From Spirochaetia bacterium (GTDB lineage: Bacteria; Spirochaetota; Spirochaetia; DAHUYW01), in assembly GCA_030041455.1 (NCBI GenBank), contig JASHNV010000035.1, forward strand, positions 1 through 37,861: DNA of 37,861 nt, read 5' to 3'. Under the pieces are notes generated by a model. It was not told the DNA's origin and searched no databases. It saw only the letters and a list, made by a program, of their open reading frames with translations. This document shows, piece by piece, positions 1 through 8,519 of this stretch. Both the position numbers and the translations under genes were made by a program. How positions within the stretch are numbered: position 1 is the first letter of the stretch; every line of letters begins with the position of its first letter.

Positions 1-25
1 TCCGTGGCGTGGTAAGGAGGGAGCT

Positions 26-979
26 TTGGCAGTCGTCACGATGAAGAATCTGCTCGAGTCCGGTGTGCACTTCGGCCACCAGACGAAACGCTGGGATCCG
101 CGGATGAAGAAGTACATCTTCGCCGAGCGGAACGGCATCCATATCATCGATCTTCAGAAAACCATATCGGCCATCAAAGAGGCGTACGACGCCGTTCGAA
201 AGACGGTGCTCGACGGCAAATCGATCCTCTTCGTCGGCACCAAGAAGCAGGCGCAGCTCGCCGTCGAGCGCGAGGCGCAGCGCTGCGGAATGTACTTCGT
301 GAACAACCGCTGGCTTGGCGGAATGCTCACGAACTTCACCACCATCAAGAAGTCGATCCTCAGGCTCAAGAAGATCGAGAAGATGGAGATCGACGGGACG
401 TTCGAGAGCCTCACGAAGAAGGAAGTCGCGCGGCTCACCCAGGAAAAGGCCCGATTGGAGAAGAACCTCGGCGGGATCAAGGAGATGAAGGACCTCCCGG
501 GGGCCATCTTCGTCATCGATACCAAGAAGGAGGCCATCGCCGTGGCGGAAGCGATGAGGATGAGCATCCCCATCATCGCGATCGTCGACACGAACTGCAA
601 TCCGAACGGCATCACCTTCCCGGTACCGGGCAACGACGACGCCATCCGCGCCATAACGCTCTTCACCCAGATCATCGCGAACGCCGTCATCGAGGCGGAC
701 AACGAGATCGGCCTTGAGGTCATCGAGACCCTCCAGGACGAGGAGAGCGCCGAGACGCAGGCCGCCGCGGAGGCGGAGACCGGCGCCGAGCGCGAGGTCC
801 TGACCGCGCCGCTCGCCGAGCGCATCGGCGAGCCGGCGCCGGCGGTCGAGGTCGCCGTTTTTACCCAGGAAGACTACTCGAACTACAATCCCGAAGAGGA
901 GGAGGGCGAGCGCAAGAAGCCCGAGGAGGCGGAGGCGGAGCCCGGAGTGGTCGTCGACGAGGACAAGCTCTACGAATGA
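26..979 (+). CDS. rpsB: 30S ribosomal protein S2
   Basis: Protein bS2 of the small ribosomal subunit, needed for late 30S assembly and for S1 binding. The N-terminus shows the family opening [19 protein letters not shown] and later the conserved [12 protein letters not shown] segment and the IVDTNCNP stretch of the globular core. The start is TTG at 26: a strong AAGGAGG lies at 14-20 with a 5-nt spacer, and the upstream window is too short to show the promoter. At 317 residues it is longer than the usual ~240-290. Residues after about 235 form an acidic, Ala/Glu-rich tail of low complexity. It is first of a plus-strand run and is followed by tsf after 45 nt, the classical rpsB-tsf pairing. 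Confidence 0.97.
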   Translation: MAVVTMKNLLESGVHFGHQTKRWDPRMKKYIFAERNGIHIIDLQKTISAIKEAYDAVRKTVLDGKSILFVGTKKQAQLAVEREAQRCGMYFVNNRWLGGMLTNFTTIKKSILRLKKIEKMEIDGTFESLTKKEVARLTQEKARLEKNLGGIKEMKDLPGAIFVIDTKKEAIAVAEAMRMSIPIIAIVDTNCNPNGITFPVPGNDDAIRAITLFTQIIANAVIEADNEIGLEVIETLQDEESAETQAAAEAETGAEREVLTAPLAERIGEPAPAVEVAVFTQEDYSNYNPEEEEGERKKPEEAEAEPGVVVDEDKLYE

Positions 980-1024
980 CGCCGCGCTCACCGAGCGATA
1001 CAATTGACGGGAGGAGAGACGACA

Positions 1025-1870
1025 GTGGAAGTAACGGCAGCGGACGTAAAGAGACTGCGCGAGCGAACGGGTGCCGGCATGCTCGACTGCAAAAAAGCGC
1101 TGAGCGAGGCGGCAGGCGACTTCGAGAAGGCGGAGAAAATCCTGAAAGAGCTCGGGCTCGCCGCCGCGGCGAAGCGAAGCGGGCGCGCGACCAACGAGGG
1201 CCGCATCTTCTCTCGAATCGAGAAGCAGGTCGCCGGGCTGCTCGAGCTCACCTGTGAGACGGATTTCGTGGCCCGAAACGGGGAGTTCGTGGAGTTCGGC
1301 GACAACCTCCTCAAGCTCGCGATCGAGAAGAGCCTGCCCGCGGACAGCAAGCAGCTCACCGATCGCGTCTCGGAGATCGTCGCGCGCATCAAGGAGAACA
1401 TCACGTTGCGGAGGCTGAGGACCATGCCGATCGCGGCGAACGAGATGGCGGTCGGCTATCTCCACGGCGAGGGGAGCATCGGAGTGCTCGTCAAGGCTCG
1501 GGCGGAAAACGCGGCGCTGCTCGCCGACGAGCGGGTGAAGCTCCTCGTCTTCGACGTCGCGCTTCACATCGCGGCCTACAATCCGCTCCACCTCCGAGCC
1601 GACCAAGTGGACCCCGCGTACCTGAAGGAGCAGGAGGAGATCTTCACGAAACAGACCCAGGCGCTCAACAAGCCGGCGAACGTCATGGCGGGCATCGTCA
1701 AGGGAAAAATCGCCAAGCACCTCAACGAGATCGTGCTCCTTCAGCAGCCGTTCGTGAAGGACGACAAGCAGAGCGTCGGGCAGGTCCTCGAAAAAAAGGC
1801 CAAGGAGCTCGGCGGAAAGATCGAGATCGTCGACTACCTGTACCTGCGGGCCGGCGAAGAGATCGCCTGA
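1025..1870 (+). CDS. tsf: Elongation factor Ts
   Basis: EF-Ts catalyses GDP release from EF-Tu during translation. The N-terminal UBA-like part shows VKRLRERTGAGMLDCKKAL, and residues around 73-83 carry the signature LTCETDFVARN that contacts the EF-Tu nucleotide site. I chose GTG at 1025, giving 281 residues, because GGGAGGAG sits at 1009-1016 with an 8-nt spacer. An in-frame TTG at 1004 would place that ribosome site inside the gene and add residues that do not match the family start. It follows rpsB directly. No pyrH separates tsf from frr, unlike in Escherichia coli and many Firmicutes. Confidence 0.97.
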   Translation: MEVTAADVKRLRERTGAGMLDCKKALSEAAGDFEKAEKILKELGLAAAAKRSGRATNEGRIFSRIEKQVAGLLELTCETDFVARNGEFVEFGDNLLKLAIEKSLPADSKQLTDRVSEIVARIKENITLRRLRTMPIAANEMAVGYLHGEGSIGVLVKARAENAALLADERVKLLVFDVALHIAAYNPLHLRADQVDPAYLKEQEEIFTKQTQALNKPANVMAGIVKGKIAKHLNEIVLLQQPFVKDDKQSVGQVLEKKAKELGGKIEIVDYLYLRAGEEIA

Positions 1871-1889
1871 CCGGGAAGCGGAGAGAGCC

Positions 1890-2444
1890 ATGGACGAGGT
1901 AAAGTCGAGAACCGAAGAGAAGATGAAGAAGAGCCTCGCGGCGCTGAGGGACGAGTTCAACACCATCCGGACGGGGCGGGCGTCCGCCTCGCTCTTCGAC
2001 CGGGTGCGGGTGGACGCCTACGGCCAGAAGACTCCGCTGAATCAGGTGGCGACCGTCTCGGTGCCGGAGGCGCGGCTCGTCGTGATTCAGCCCTGGGACA
2101 AGGGACTCCTCGGCGAGATCGAGAAAGCGATCCAGACCTCGGAGCTCTCGGTGAATCCGGCAAACGACGGGAAGGTGATCCGCATCACGATCCCTCCCCT
2201 CACCGAAGAGCGGCGCAAAGAGTACGTGAAGCTTGCCAAGAGTCACGCCGAGCAGTGCCGCGTCGCGATACGGAACGTCCGACGCGACGCGAACGAGGAG
2301 CTTCGCAAGCGGCAGAAGGCGGGCGAGATCTCCGAAGACATCGAAAAGCGCGGCGTCGACGAGGTGCAGAAGCTTACCGACCACTTCGTCTCGGAGATCG
2401 ACAAGCTTCTCGATGCGAAAGAAAAGGAAATATTGGAAGTCTGA
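1890..2444 (+). CDS. frr: Ribosome-recycling factor
   Basis: RRF splits the post-termination ribosome together with EF-G. The 184-residue length is normal. It shows the family core FNTIRTGRAS near residue 25, the central beta-rich domain and the C-terminal segment RNVRRDANEELRK ahead of long helices. The ATG follows a GCGGAGAG ribosome site and lies 19 nt after the tsf stop. Its TGA ends at 2444 and the uppS ATG begins at 2445, so the two genes abut and are probably translationally coupled. Confidence 0.97.
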   Translation: MDEVKSRTEEKMKKSLAALRDEFNTIRTGRASASLFDRVRVDAYGQKTPLNQVATVSVPEARLVVIQPWDKGLLGEIEKAIQTSELSVNPANDGKVIRITIPPLTEERRKEYVKLAKSHAEQCRVAIRNVRRDANEELRKRQKAGEISEDIEKRGVDEVQKLTDHFVSEIDKLLDAKEKEILEV

Positions 2445-3185
2445 ATGCAAATCCCCGACCCGAAACGCCTCCCCACCCATGTCGGCATCATCATGGACGG
2501 AAACGGGCGCTGGGCAAAATCGCGGAACCTCCCGCGTTCGGCGGGTCACAAGGAGGGCTTGAAGGCCGCGAAGAGCGTCGTGAAGGCGGCCTCCGATCTC
2601 GGCGTGCCCTACGTGACGCTCTACACCTTCTCGACGGAGAACTGGAAGCGGGCGAAGGAGGAAATCTCCTTCCTCATGCGACTCATCCGGATGCACCTGA
2701 AGAAGGAGTGGGACTTCTACCGCGAGAACCGCATTAAGGTCGTCCATTCGGGGGACCTCTCGCGCCTGCCGCAGAGCATCCAGCGCGAGATTCAGTCCGT
2801 CGTCCACGACACGAGCGAGTTCGACCGCATGACGCTCAACCTCGCGATTAACTACGGCGGCCGGGACGAGATCGTGAGGGGAGTCAACCGCTGGCTCGCG
2901 AGCCGGGAGAACCAGGGCGCGGAGGGGCAATTCTTGACGGAGAGCATGCTTCGCGATAATCTCGACTGTCCCGCGATCCCCGACGCCGATCTCATCATTC
3001 GGACCGGGGAGGAGCAGCGGACGAGCAATTTTCTGCTGTGGCAAAGCGCCTATTCCGAGCTGTACTTCAGTGTCAAGCTCTGGCCCGATTGGTGCCCCGA
3101 CGATCTGTACGAGGCTATTTGCGCCTATCAGCGCCGCCGCCGCAACTACGGCGCGGTGCCCGAAGAGGCAGGTGGCGGCAGGTGA
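2445..3185 (+). CDS. uppS: Isoprenyl (undecaprenyl-PP) synthase
   Basis: A cis-prenyltransferase that extends farnesyl diphosphate with isopentenyl diphosphate to make the undecaprenyl carrier for peptidoglycan and other envelope polymers. All family regions are visible: IIMDGNGRWA with catalytic Asp18, the LYTFSTENWKR segment, LNLAINYGGR, the DADLIIRTGEEQRTSNFLLW block and the AYSELYF motif. Its 246 residues match the usual ~250. The ATG abuts the frr stop and the last bases overlap the cdsA GTG, indicating one transcript. The gene order uppS-cdsA-rseP is common in bacteria. Confidence 0.97.
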   Translation: MQIPDPKRLPTHVGIIMDGNGRWAKSRNLPRSAGHKEGLKAAKSVVKAASDLGVPYVTLYTFSTENWKRAKEEISFLMRLIRMHLKKEWDFYRENRIKVVHSGDLSRLPQSIQREIQSVVHDTSEFDRMTLNLAINYGGRDEIVRGVNRWLASRENQGAEGQFLTESMLRDNLDCPAIPDADLIIRTGEEQRTSNFLLWQSAYSELYFSVKLWPDWCPDDLYEAICAYQRRRRNYGAVPEEAGGGR

Positions 3186-4027
3186 ACGCGCTTCTCGCCC
3201 GAACGATAACCGTCGTGGTCCTCGTGCCGGCGCTCTTCGCGATCGTCCTCCTCGCGCCGTGGCTTCACCATCTTGCGATCAACGCCCTCGCGGCGGTCTT
3301 TTCCGTCGTGGGAGCCTACGAGGCCGCGAACTTCTTCGGCGTGAGGGGCTTCCCGACGACGCCCTGGCTCATACCGATCCTCGGGGCGGCGCTGCCGGTG
3401 ACCGTGTACCTCGAGATCGTGGGCTTCCTCGCTTCGGGCGCCGTGCTCGCGGCCGTCGTCGCGCTCGCGGGGGTCATCCTGTTGCGGGAGGTGTTCGTGC
3501 GCGACGAGAGGGACTTCGCCGAGATCCTGCCCCGGGTCGCGGTCTCCCTCGCCGTGCTCCTCTACCCGGGCCTCTTCATGACCTATTTCATACGCCTGAG
3601 CTCCCTCCCGGACAGCTCGCCGCTCATCATCGTTTTCCTTTTGATGGTGTTCGCGAACGACACGCTCGCGTACGTCGCCGGCACTCTCTGGGGAAGGACC
3701 ACCAACCGCGTGCTTCCGGTCAGTCCGAACAAGAGCGTGGTCGGCTTCGCTGGCGGCATCCTGGGCACCGCGATCGTCGCCTCAGGCGCATGGCTCCTCG
3801 CGCCTGAGGTCTTCTTCCATCGGCTCGCCCTCGCGTTTTCCGTCGGGCTTGCCGTCGCGGTCGCCGCGATCTTCGGCGACCTTGTCGAGTCGGCGCTCAA
3901 GCGGTCGAGTGAGCTCAAGGACTCCGGTTTCTTGATCCCCGGCCGCGGAGGGGTCCTCGACTCCATCGATTCGATTCTCTTCGCGGCGCCGGTCTGCTTT
4001 TACCTGATGGTCGGCTCGGCGGTTTAG
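3182..4027 (+). CDS. cdsA: Phosphatidate cytidylyltransferase
   Basis: CDP-diacylglycerol synthase, an integral membrane enzyme that activates phosphatidate with CTP for phospholipid synthesis. The protein is 281 residues with several hydrophobic segments. The C-terminal part has the family blocks FANDTLAYVAGTLWG, SPNKSVVGFAGG and GDLVESALKRSS, then KDSGFLIPGRGGVLDSIDS. The last block matches the CDP-DAG synthase signature but has Arg where PGHGG is usual and DSID where DRxD is usual. The GTG start at 3182 overlaps the uppS stop as GTGA; longer frames would run well inside uppS. dxr, often found near here, is absent before rseP. Confidence 0.93.
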   Translation: MNALLARTITVVVLVPALFAIVLLAPWLHHLAINALAAVFSVVGAYEAANFFGVRGFPTTPWLIPILGAALPVTVYLEIVGFLASGAVLAAVVALAGVILLREVFVRDERDFAEILPRVAVSLAVLLYPGLFMTYFIRLSSLPDSSPLIIVFLLMVFANDTLAYVAGTLWGRTTNRVLPVSPNKSVVGFAGGILGTAIVASGAWLLAPEVFFHRLALAFSVGLAVAVAAIFGDLVESALKRSSELKDSGFLIPGRGGVLDSIDSILFAAPVCFYLMVGSAV

Positions 4028-4044
4028 CACGGAAGGAACATGAC

Positions 4045-5436
4045 GTGATGGTCGTTCTTGATATTCTAATCGGGCTGATCGGGCTGGGGATCGTGATCAT
4101 CGTCCACGAGCTCGGTCACTTCGCCGTCGCGAAGCTCTCCGGCATCGACGTCGAGGTCTTCTCGGTCGGATGGGGACGAAAGCTCTTCTCCTTCGCCTTC
4201 CGGGGAACCGAGTACCGGCTGTCCCTGATCCCGGTCGGCGGGTACTGCAAGATGAAGGGCGAAGACCTCCTGCGGCGCGCGATAGAGAACAACGAGACGC
4301 ACATCGTGCACGAGAAGGGCTCGCTCTTCTCCGTGACGCCGTGGAAGCGCCTGCTCACCTATTTCGCCGGCCCGGCGGCCAACTTCGTCTTTTCGATCGT
4401 CGTCCTCACGATCGTCTGGCTCGTCGGTTTCACCTTCCAGACCTACGACAGCAGGATCGCGCTCATCTCGGATTATCCGGACATGGCGAGAATGAAATCC
4501 TACCCGGCGAACGAGGCGGGACTTCAGTCGGGCGACCGAATCATATCGGTCGGAGGGAAGCCGGTCTCCAATTTTCAGGATCTCGAGAACGACATCGCTC
4601 CGAATCCGGGCAAGTCGGTGGTGCTCGTCGTCCAGCGCGGAGACACGGTCGTCTCCGTCGAAGTGACCCCCCGCCTGGACACCTCCACCGGGGCCGGCGT
4701 GATTGGAGTCTCCCAGTGGGTCGATCCGGTGATCGACTCGGTCGCGAAGGGCTCGAGCGCCGCTCGGGCTGGTCTCGCGAAGGGAGACCGCATCGTGAAG
4801 GCGGGAGGCCGCGCGATTCGGAACAGCCTTGACTTCCTCACGCTCGTCGAGAGCGACGCGGCGAAGCCGTCCGGGCTCCGGGCAGGCGCGCTTCCGATTA
4901 CCTATCTCCGCGATGGCGTCGAGCACGAGACCACGATGAGGCTCGACCGCGCCGCGGGCAGCGAGGACGGAGGCGTCGCTTTCCCGATGCTCACGGTTCA
5001 TTCCGAAAGAGTCGGGCTCGCCGCGGCGATCGGGAAGGGCGTAGGGGAGACCGCGAATACCCTCGCGCTCACCGTAAAGGGAATCGGGCTCCTGTTCAGA
5101 GGCGTGAGCTTCGTGGGGGCCGTTTCCGGCCCGATCCGCATCACCTACTACGTCGGCGAGATCGCCCAGGCGGGCTTCAAGTTCGGGGTCGGCGAAGGTC
5201 TTGCCAACCTGTTCCGCTTCCTGTGCGTGCTGAGCGTCGCGCTGTTCTTCATGAACCTTCTTCCCATTCCGGCGATGGACGGCGGCCTCATCCTCCTCGC
5301 CCTGATCGAGCTCGTCACCGGACGGGCGACCCGCCCGCAGATCTTCTACCGGTACCAGGTCGTCGGATTCGCGCTCATGTTCGGCCTGATCATCCTCACG
5401 ACCTTCAGCGACGTTTCGTTCCTCATCAACAAGTGA
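4045..5436 (+). CDS. rseP: Site-2 metalloprotease RseP
   Basis: An intramembrane zinc metalloprotease that makes the second cut in regulated intramembrane proteolysis, for example of anti-sigma factors, and that also trims signal-peptide remnants. The zinc site HELGH lies at residues 21-25 inside the first membrane helix. Two PDZ-like segments follow, seen as AGLQSGDRIISVGGKPV and ARAGLAKGDRIVKAGGR. The second half of the active site is the NLLPIPAMDGG segment at about 404-414. Length 463. GTG at 4045 is 7 nt after GGAAGGA (4031-4037); the ATG at 4048 is an equally possible start. No clear substrate gene is adjacent. Confidence 0.94.
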   Translation: MMVVLDILIGLIGLGIVIIVHELGHFAVAKLSGIDVEVFSVGWGRKLFSFAFRGTEYRLSLIPVGGYCKMKGEDLLRRAIENNETHIVHEKGSLFSVTPWKRLLTYFAGPAANFVFSIVVLTIVWLVGFTFQTYDSRIALISDYPDMARMKSYPANEAGLQSGDRIISVGGKPVSNFQDLENDIAPNPGKSVVLVVQRGDTVVSVEVTPRLDTSTGAGVIGVSQWVDPVIDSVAKGSSAARAGLAKGDRIVKAGGRAIRNSLDFLTLVESDAAKPSGLRAGALPITYLRDGVEHETTMRLDRAAGSEDGGVAFPMLTVHSERVGLAAAIGKGVGETANTLALTVKGIGLLFRGVSFVGAVSGPIRITYYVGEIAQAGFKFGVGEGLANLFRFLCVLSVALFFMNLLPIPAMDGGLILLALIELVTGRATRPQIFYRYQVVGFALMFGLIILTTFSDVSFLINK

Positions 5437-5457
5437 GCTGAGGACGGGAGAGGCGCG

Positions 5458-6081
5458 ATGAGCGAGATCCGAAAGATTCCCTGCTACTGCGATAATCTCG
5501 TCGAGATCGAGGTCCCCGAGGAGGCGGATCTCTCCTCCGATCCCGGCCTGGCCGATCGGATCATCGAGGGCCGGTTTCTCTCGGCGACCTGTCCGAAGTG
5601 CGGCAAGATCTTGAAGCCCGAGTTCCCGGTTCGCGTCGTCGACTCGGCGAAGGGCTGGGAGCTGTTTCTCGTGCCGGAGCTCGACCGCGGGCCCTTTCTC
5701 CTCGGAAAGAGCGGCTACAGCCTCCGCGACCCGGCGAGGGGCCGCGCGGTCATCGGCTACCCGGAGCTCGCCGAGAAGCTCGCGATCCTCCGCTCGGGGC
5801 TCGACGACCGGGTCGTCGAGCTCATCAAGTTCTATCTCTCGGAGAAGGCGGGCGACGCGCCCGATCTTGAGATTTATTTCAAGGAGCGCTCGGAAGGCAG
5901 GCTCGTGTTCCATCTCCTCGGCTTGAAAGCCGAGGAGGTCGGAATATCCCGCCTCCCCGAGGAGCTCTACGAGAAAATGGCGCGCGAGCTTCCGGCGAGG
6001 ATGGCGGAGGAGCCCTTCAGCGAGCTCCTGCGCCCGCCCTACGTTTCGTACAAGAAGGCCGCCGACGAGGAGCGATCGTGA
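5458..6081 (+). CDS. CpXC domain protein
   Basis: A 207-residue soluble protein with the CpXC-type arrangement of cysteines: a CYC pair near residue 9 and a CPKCG knuckle near residue 44, probably a small zinc-bound fold. The rest is charged and mostly helical, with no signal peptide. The biochemical role of the family is unknown. The gene follows rseP by 21 nt with a GGGAG-type ribosome site, and its stop overlaps the start of the WD40 gene as GTGA. It is therefore almost certainly co-expressed with an envelope protease and an exported propeller protein. Family assignment is fairly confident; function is not. Confidence 0.75.
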   Translation: MSEIRKIPCYCDNLVEIEVPEEADLSSDPGLADRIIEGRFLSATCPKCGKILKPEFPVRVVDSAKGWELFLVPELDRGPFLLGKSGYSLRDPARGRAVIGYPELAEKLAILRSGLDDRVVELIKFYLSEKAGDAPDLEIYFKERSEGRLVFHLLGLKAEEVGISRLPEELYEKMARELPARMAEEPFSELLRPPYVSYKKAADEERS

Positions 6082-8162
6082 AGCGGGGCGTGATCGTGCT
6101 CGCCGCGGCGTGCGTCGCGGCCTGCTGCGCATGGTCCGAGCCGAGGCTCGTCGTCCAGAGCGGCCACACCGGCGCCGTCGACGCCCTCGCCTACGATAGC
6201 GCGGACGCGCTGCTTTTCTCGGGAGGCTCAGACGGGACGGTCCGCGCCTGGAACCCGACGACCGGAGAGGAGGTCTGCGCGATCCAGGCCGGCCACTTTC
6301 CGGTGCTCCTCCTGTCGGTCGACCCCGCCGCCTCCCGGGTAGCGGTGTTCGAGAGCGACGGAATCGGGGTGTTCCGCATTTCGGTGTGGGACTGGAAGCT
6401 CGGACGCCTCCTCTTCACCCACGACCTCTCGGAGGCTCCGCTCTTCCTCACCTACTCTCCCCGCGGAAGCTACCTCGTGTACGGAATCGCGGAGTGGCGG
6501 AGCCTCACGTTTCTCGACGCGAAGAGCGGCGAGGCGCTCCCCTTCTTTCAGTCCGGATTCGGCATCGTCACCGCGGCGATCGTCTCCGATTCGGAGCGTT
6601 CGGTCCTGACCTACAATCCCGCAGGCGAGATCGACTACTGGAGCCTGCCGTCGTGCGCGCTGAAGCGCGCCTTCCGCACGAGCCCGGAGCTCGACGGAGT
6701 GGGCTTCGCCGCCAACGCCCGGTACATGGTCGGATTCACCGACGAGGAGTTCGACGTGATCGACCTGCTCTCGGGCGCCGTCTTGGCAAGCGCGCCGCAG
6801 GAAGGGACACAGCTCCTCGCGGCCGATCCCGACGGCGCGAGCATCGTGTGCTACACCGGAGGCTCGGATCGGGAGAGCGCGAGCCCGATCGCCCAGCCGC
6901 CTGAGCTCTCGCTCTGGACCTTCTCCGGCACGCTCGACCGCGACTCGGGCGCGGTGGTCACGCCCCGACCCGCGGTCACGAGCCTCCTCTTCGCAAGCGG
7001 CACGCTGTACGCCTCGCTTGCCGACGGCACGATCTACGCCGAGCAGCCGAGCTCGGGCGGCGAGACGATCGGCGAGCGCGAGCTCGCTGACGCGACCGAT
7101 GTCGGCGTCTCAGGCGGCCGGGTGCTCGTGTCGAGCGCGAGCGGGCTTTTCTCCTTCGGCACCGACTTCCTCGGCGCGGAGGCGGGATCGGCCGGAAGCC
7201 TGGACGTGAGCGCGAACCCGTTCCCCTCGGGCGCGGGCGTCGCCGGGCTCGGAGACGGTCGGTTCGCCGTCTGGAGCACGGCGAGCGCGTCTGAGGCGGT
7301 CGACCTCTTCGAAGACGACTCCCCGGGCGGGCCGACCCTGACGAGCGTCGCCCTCCCGAGCGCGGGCGCCTCGGCTCAGGCAGAAGCTCGCCTCCTCGAG
7401 GTCGCTCCGTTCGGCTCCGACCTCGCGCTCCTCGACTCAAGCGGGCAATGCTCGATCGTCGACCCCGGCACGGGAAGCTCGCTTTTCTCCTATGCCTCCT
7501 TCGGGATCAAATCGCTCACCCCCGTCGGGTCGAGCCGCTTCATCATCGGACAGCACCGGAGCTCGGAGCTGAACTCGCCGCTCGTGCAGATCACGACGAC
7601 GACGTCGGAGACGGTTCCCATCCCCTCGGCCGATTCGCTCGTCTTCGACACCGCCTATGCACCCCCCTCCGACACCCTCTTCACCCTCGGAATCCGGAGC
7701 CAAGGGGGCTCGCTTTCCACGCTGCTTGAGTCGCACCAGGTGTCGGGCTTGACGGGCGGCACGGAGGTCCTCGCCTATCCGGGGGTCGACCTCGACGCGA
7801 CGCTCGCGGTGGACGGATCGACCGGCGACCTCTACACGACGCTCGGAATGCGGGGGGTTCGAAGGATCTCCGCGGCAAGCGGATCGGTCGCCTACCTCGA
7901 GCGCTCCGACCACCTTCCGCGGAAGCTCCTCGTCTCAGGCGGCCTGCTCATCGCGCTCAACAGCGACGGCACCTTGACGGTCTGGGACAAGCTCTCCGGA
8001 CGGCGAACGCTCGACCTGTACCTGTTCAAGGACTCCTCGTGGATCATGCTCTTCCCGGGGGGAACGTTCGCCGCCTCGCCGGGCGGGGAGCAGCACCTTC
8101 GCGCCTTCGACGGGACGAGCGAGATCTCGGACGTGAGCTCCTTTCGCTCGACGGCACGCTAG
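6078..8162 (+). CDS. Exported WD40-repeat protein
   Basis: A 694-residue beta-propeller protein. The N-terminus is a short signal peptide: Lys2-Arg3, then a hydrophobic run ending VAACCAW. V13-A14-A15-C16 would fit a relaxed spirochaetal lipobox, so it may be a lipoprotein. The clearest WD40 blade starts at about residue 27, from SGHTGAVDALAYDS through LLFSGGSDGTVRAWNP, and a second follows; later blades are degenerate. The composition is rich in Ser, Gly and Ala. GTG at 6078 overlaps the CpXC stop. WD40 propellers act as scaffolds, so partner binding at the periplasmic or outer membrane is likely, but the partner is unknown. It ends facing comFB across a hairpin. Confidence 0.75.
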   Translation: MKRGVIVLAAACVAACCAWSEPRLVVQSGHTGAVDALAYDSADALLFSGGSDGTVRAWNPTTGEEVCAIQAGHFPVLLLSVDPAASRVAVFESDGIGVFRISVWDWKLGRLLFTHDLSEAPLFLTYSPRGSYLVYGIAEWRSLTFLDAKSGEALPFFQSGFGIVTAAIVSDSERSVLTYNPAGEIDYWSLPSCALKRAFRTSPELDGVGFAANARYMVGFTDEEFDVIDLLSGAVLASAPQEGTQLLAADPDGASIVCYTGGSDRESASPIAQPPELSLWTFSGTLDRDSGAVVTPRPAVTSLLFASGTLYASLADGTIYAEQPSSGGETIGERELADATDVGVSGGRVLVSSASGLFSFGTDFLGAEAGSAGSLDVSANPFPSGAGVAGLGDGRFAVWSTASASEAVDLFEDDSPGGPTLTSVALPSAGASAQAEARLLEVAPFGSDLALLDSSGQCSIVDPGTGSSLFSYASFGIKSLTPVGSSRFIIGQHRSSELNSPLVQITTTTSETVPIPSADSLVFDTAYAPPSDTLFTLGIRSQGGSLSTLLESHQVSGLTGGTEVLAYPGVDLDATLAVDGSTGDLYTTLGMRGVRRISAASGSVAYLERSDHLPRKLLVSGGLLIALNSDGTLTVWDKLSGRRTLDLYLFKDSSWIMLFPGGTFAASPGGEQHLRAFDGTSEISDVSSFRSTAR

Positions 8163-8195
8163 CCGGGGAGCGCGCTCGTCGCGAGGCGAGCCCGG
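8163..8195. terminator. Hairpin between convergent genes
   Basis: The 33-bp gap between the WD40 gene and comFB is almost entirely a nested inverted repeat. CCGGG at 8163-8167 pairs with CCCGG at 8191-8195. Inside, GCTCGTC at 8174-8180 faces GGCGAGC at 8185-8191 across a GCGA tetraloop, sharing one base with the outer arm. There is no T-tract on either side. It is a plausible bidirectional transcript end. Confidence 0.5.
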
Positions 8196-8489
8196 TCAGT
8201 GCGACGGATTGGCGGTGATCTTGTCGATCGCGGCGCGCACGGCCTTCCGGACTTCCTCCGCGTAGCTCGTCTCGCCGATCGTGTCGGCGTACAGCTTGCC
8301 GATCAGGGACACGCGGTACAAGGGCCTCACGCTGTTGAGCGCGTACGCCGCCATATCGAGCACGCAGTCCTGGCAGCGGCATATCTTGTTCCCCGTGTCG
8401 CCGAGCAGCTCCGCCTCAAGCGCGTCGAACACCATCCGCTCGGTCTCGTTCGTGAGATTCTCGAGATCGTAATCGTCCCGTATCCCCAT
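8196..8489 (-). CDS. ComFB family protein
   Basis: A 97-residue protein of the late-competence ComFB family. It shows the typical ETERMVFDAL helix, then CRCQDCVLDMAAYALNSVRP with three closely spaced cysteines, and ends in a helical region. The ATG at 8489 follows an AAGGGGGG ribosome site. It is the last gene of the rpsF-to-dnaB operon, 30 nt after dnaB. Competence is not implied by this family alone. ComFB proteins in cyanobacteria have been described as cyclic-dinucleotide receptors, so a signalling role is possible, but no ligand residues were tested here. Confidence 0.82.
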   Translation of the reverse strand: MGIRDDYDLENLTNETERMVFDALEAELLGDTGNKICRCQDCVLDMAAYALNSVRPLYRVSLIGKLYADTIGETSYAEEVRKAVRAAIDKITANPSH

Positions 8490-8519
8490 GGCACCCCCCT
8501 TCTCAAGGGCCCGGCTCCG

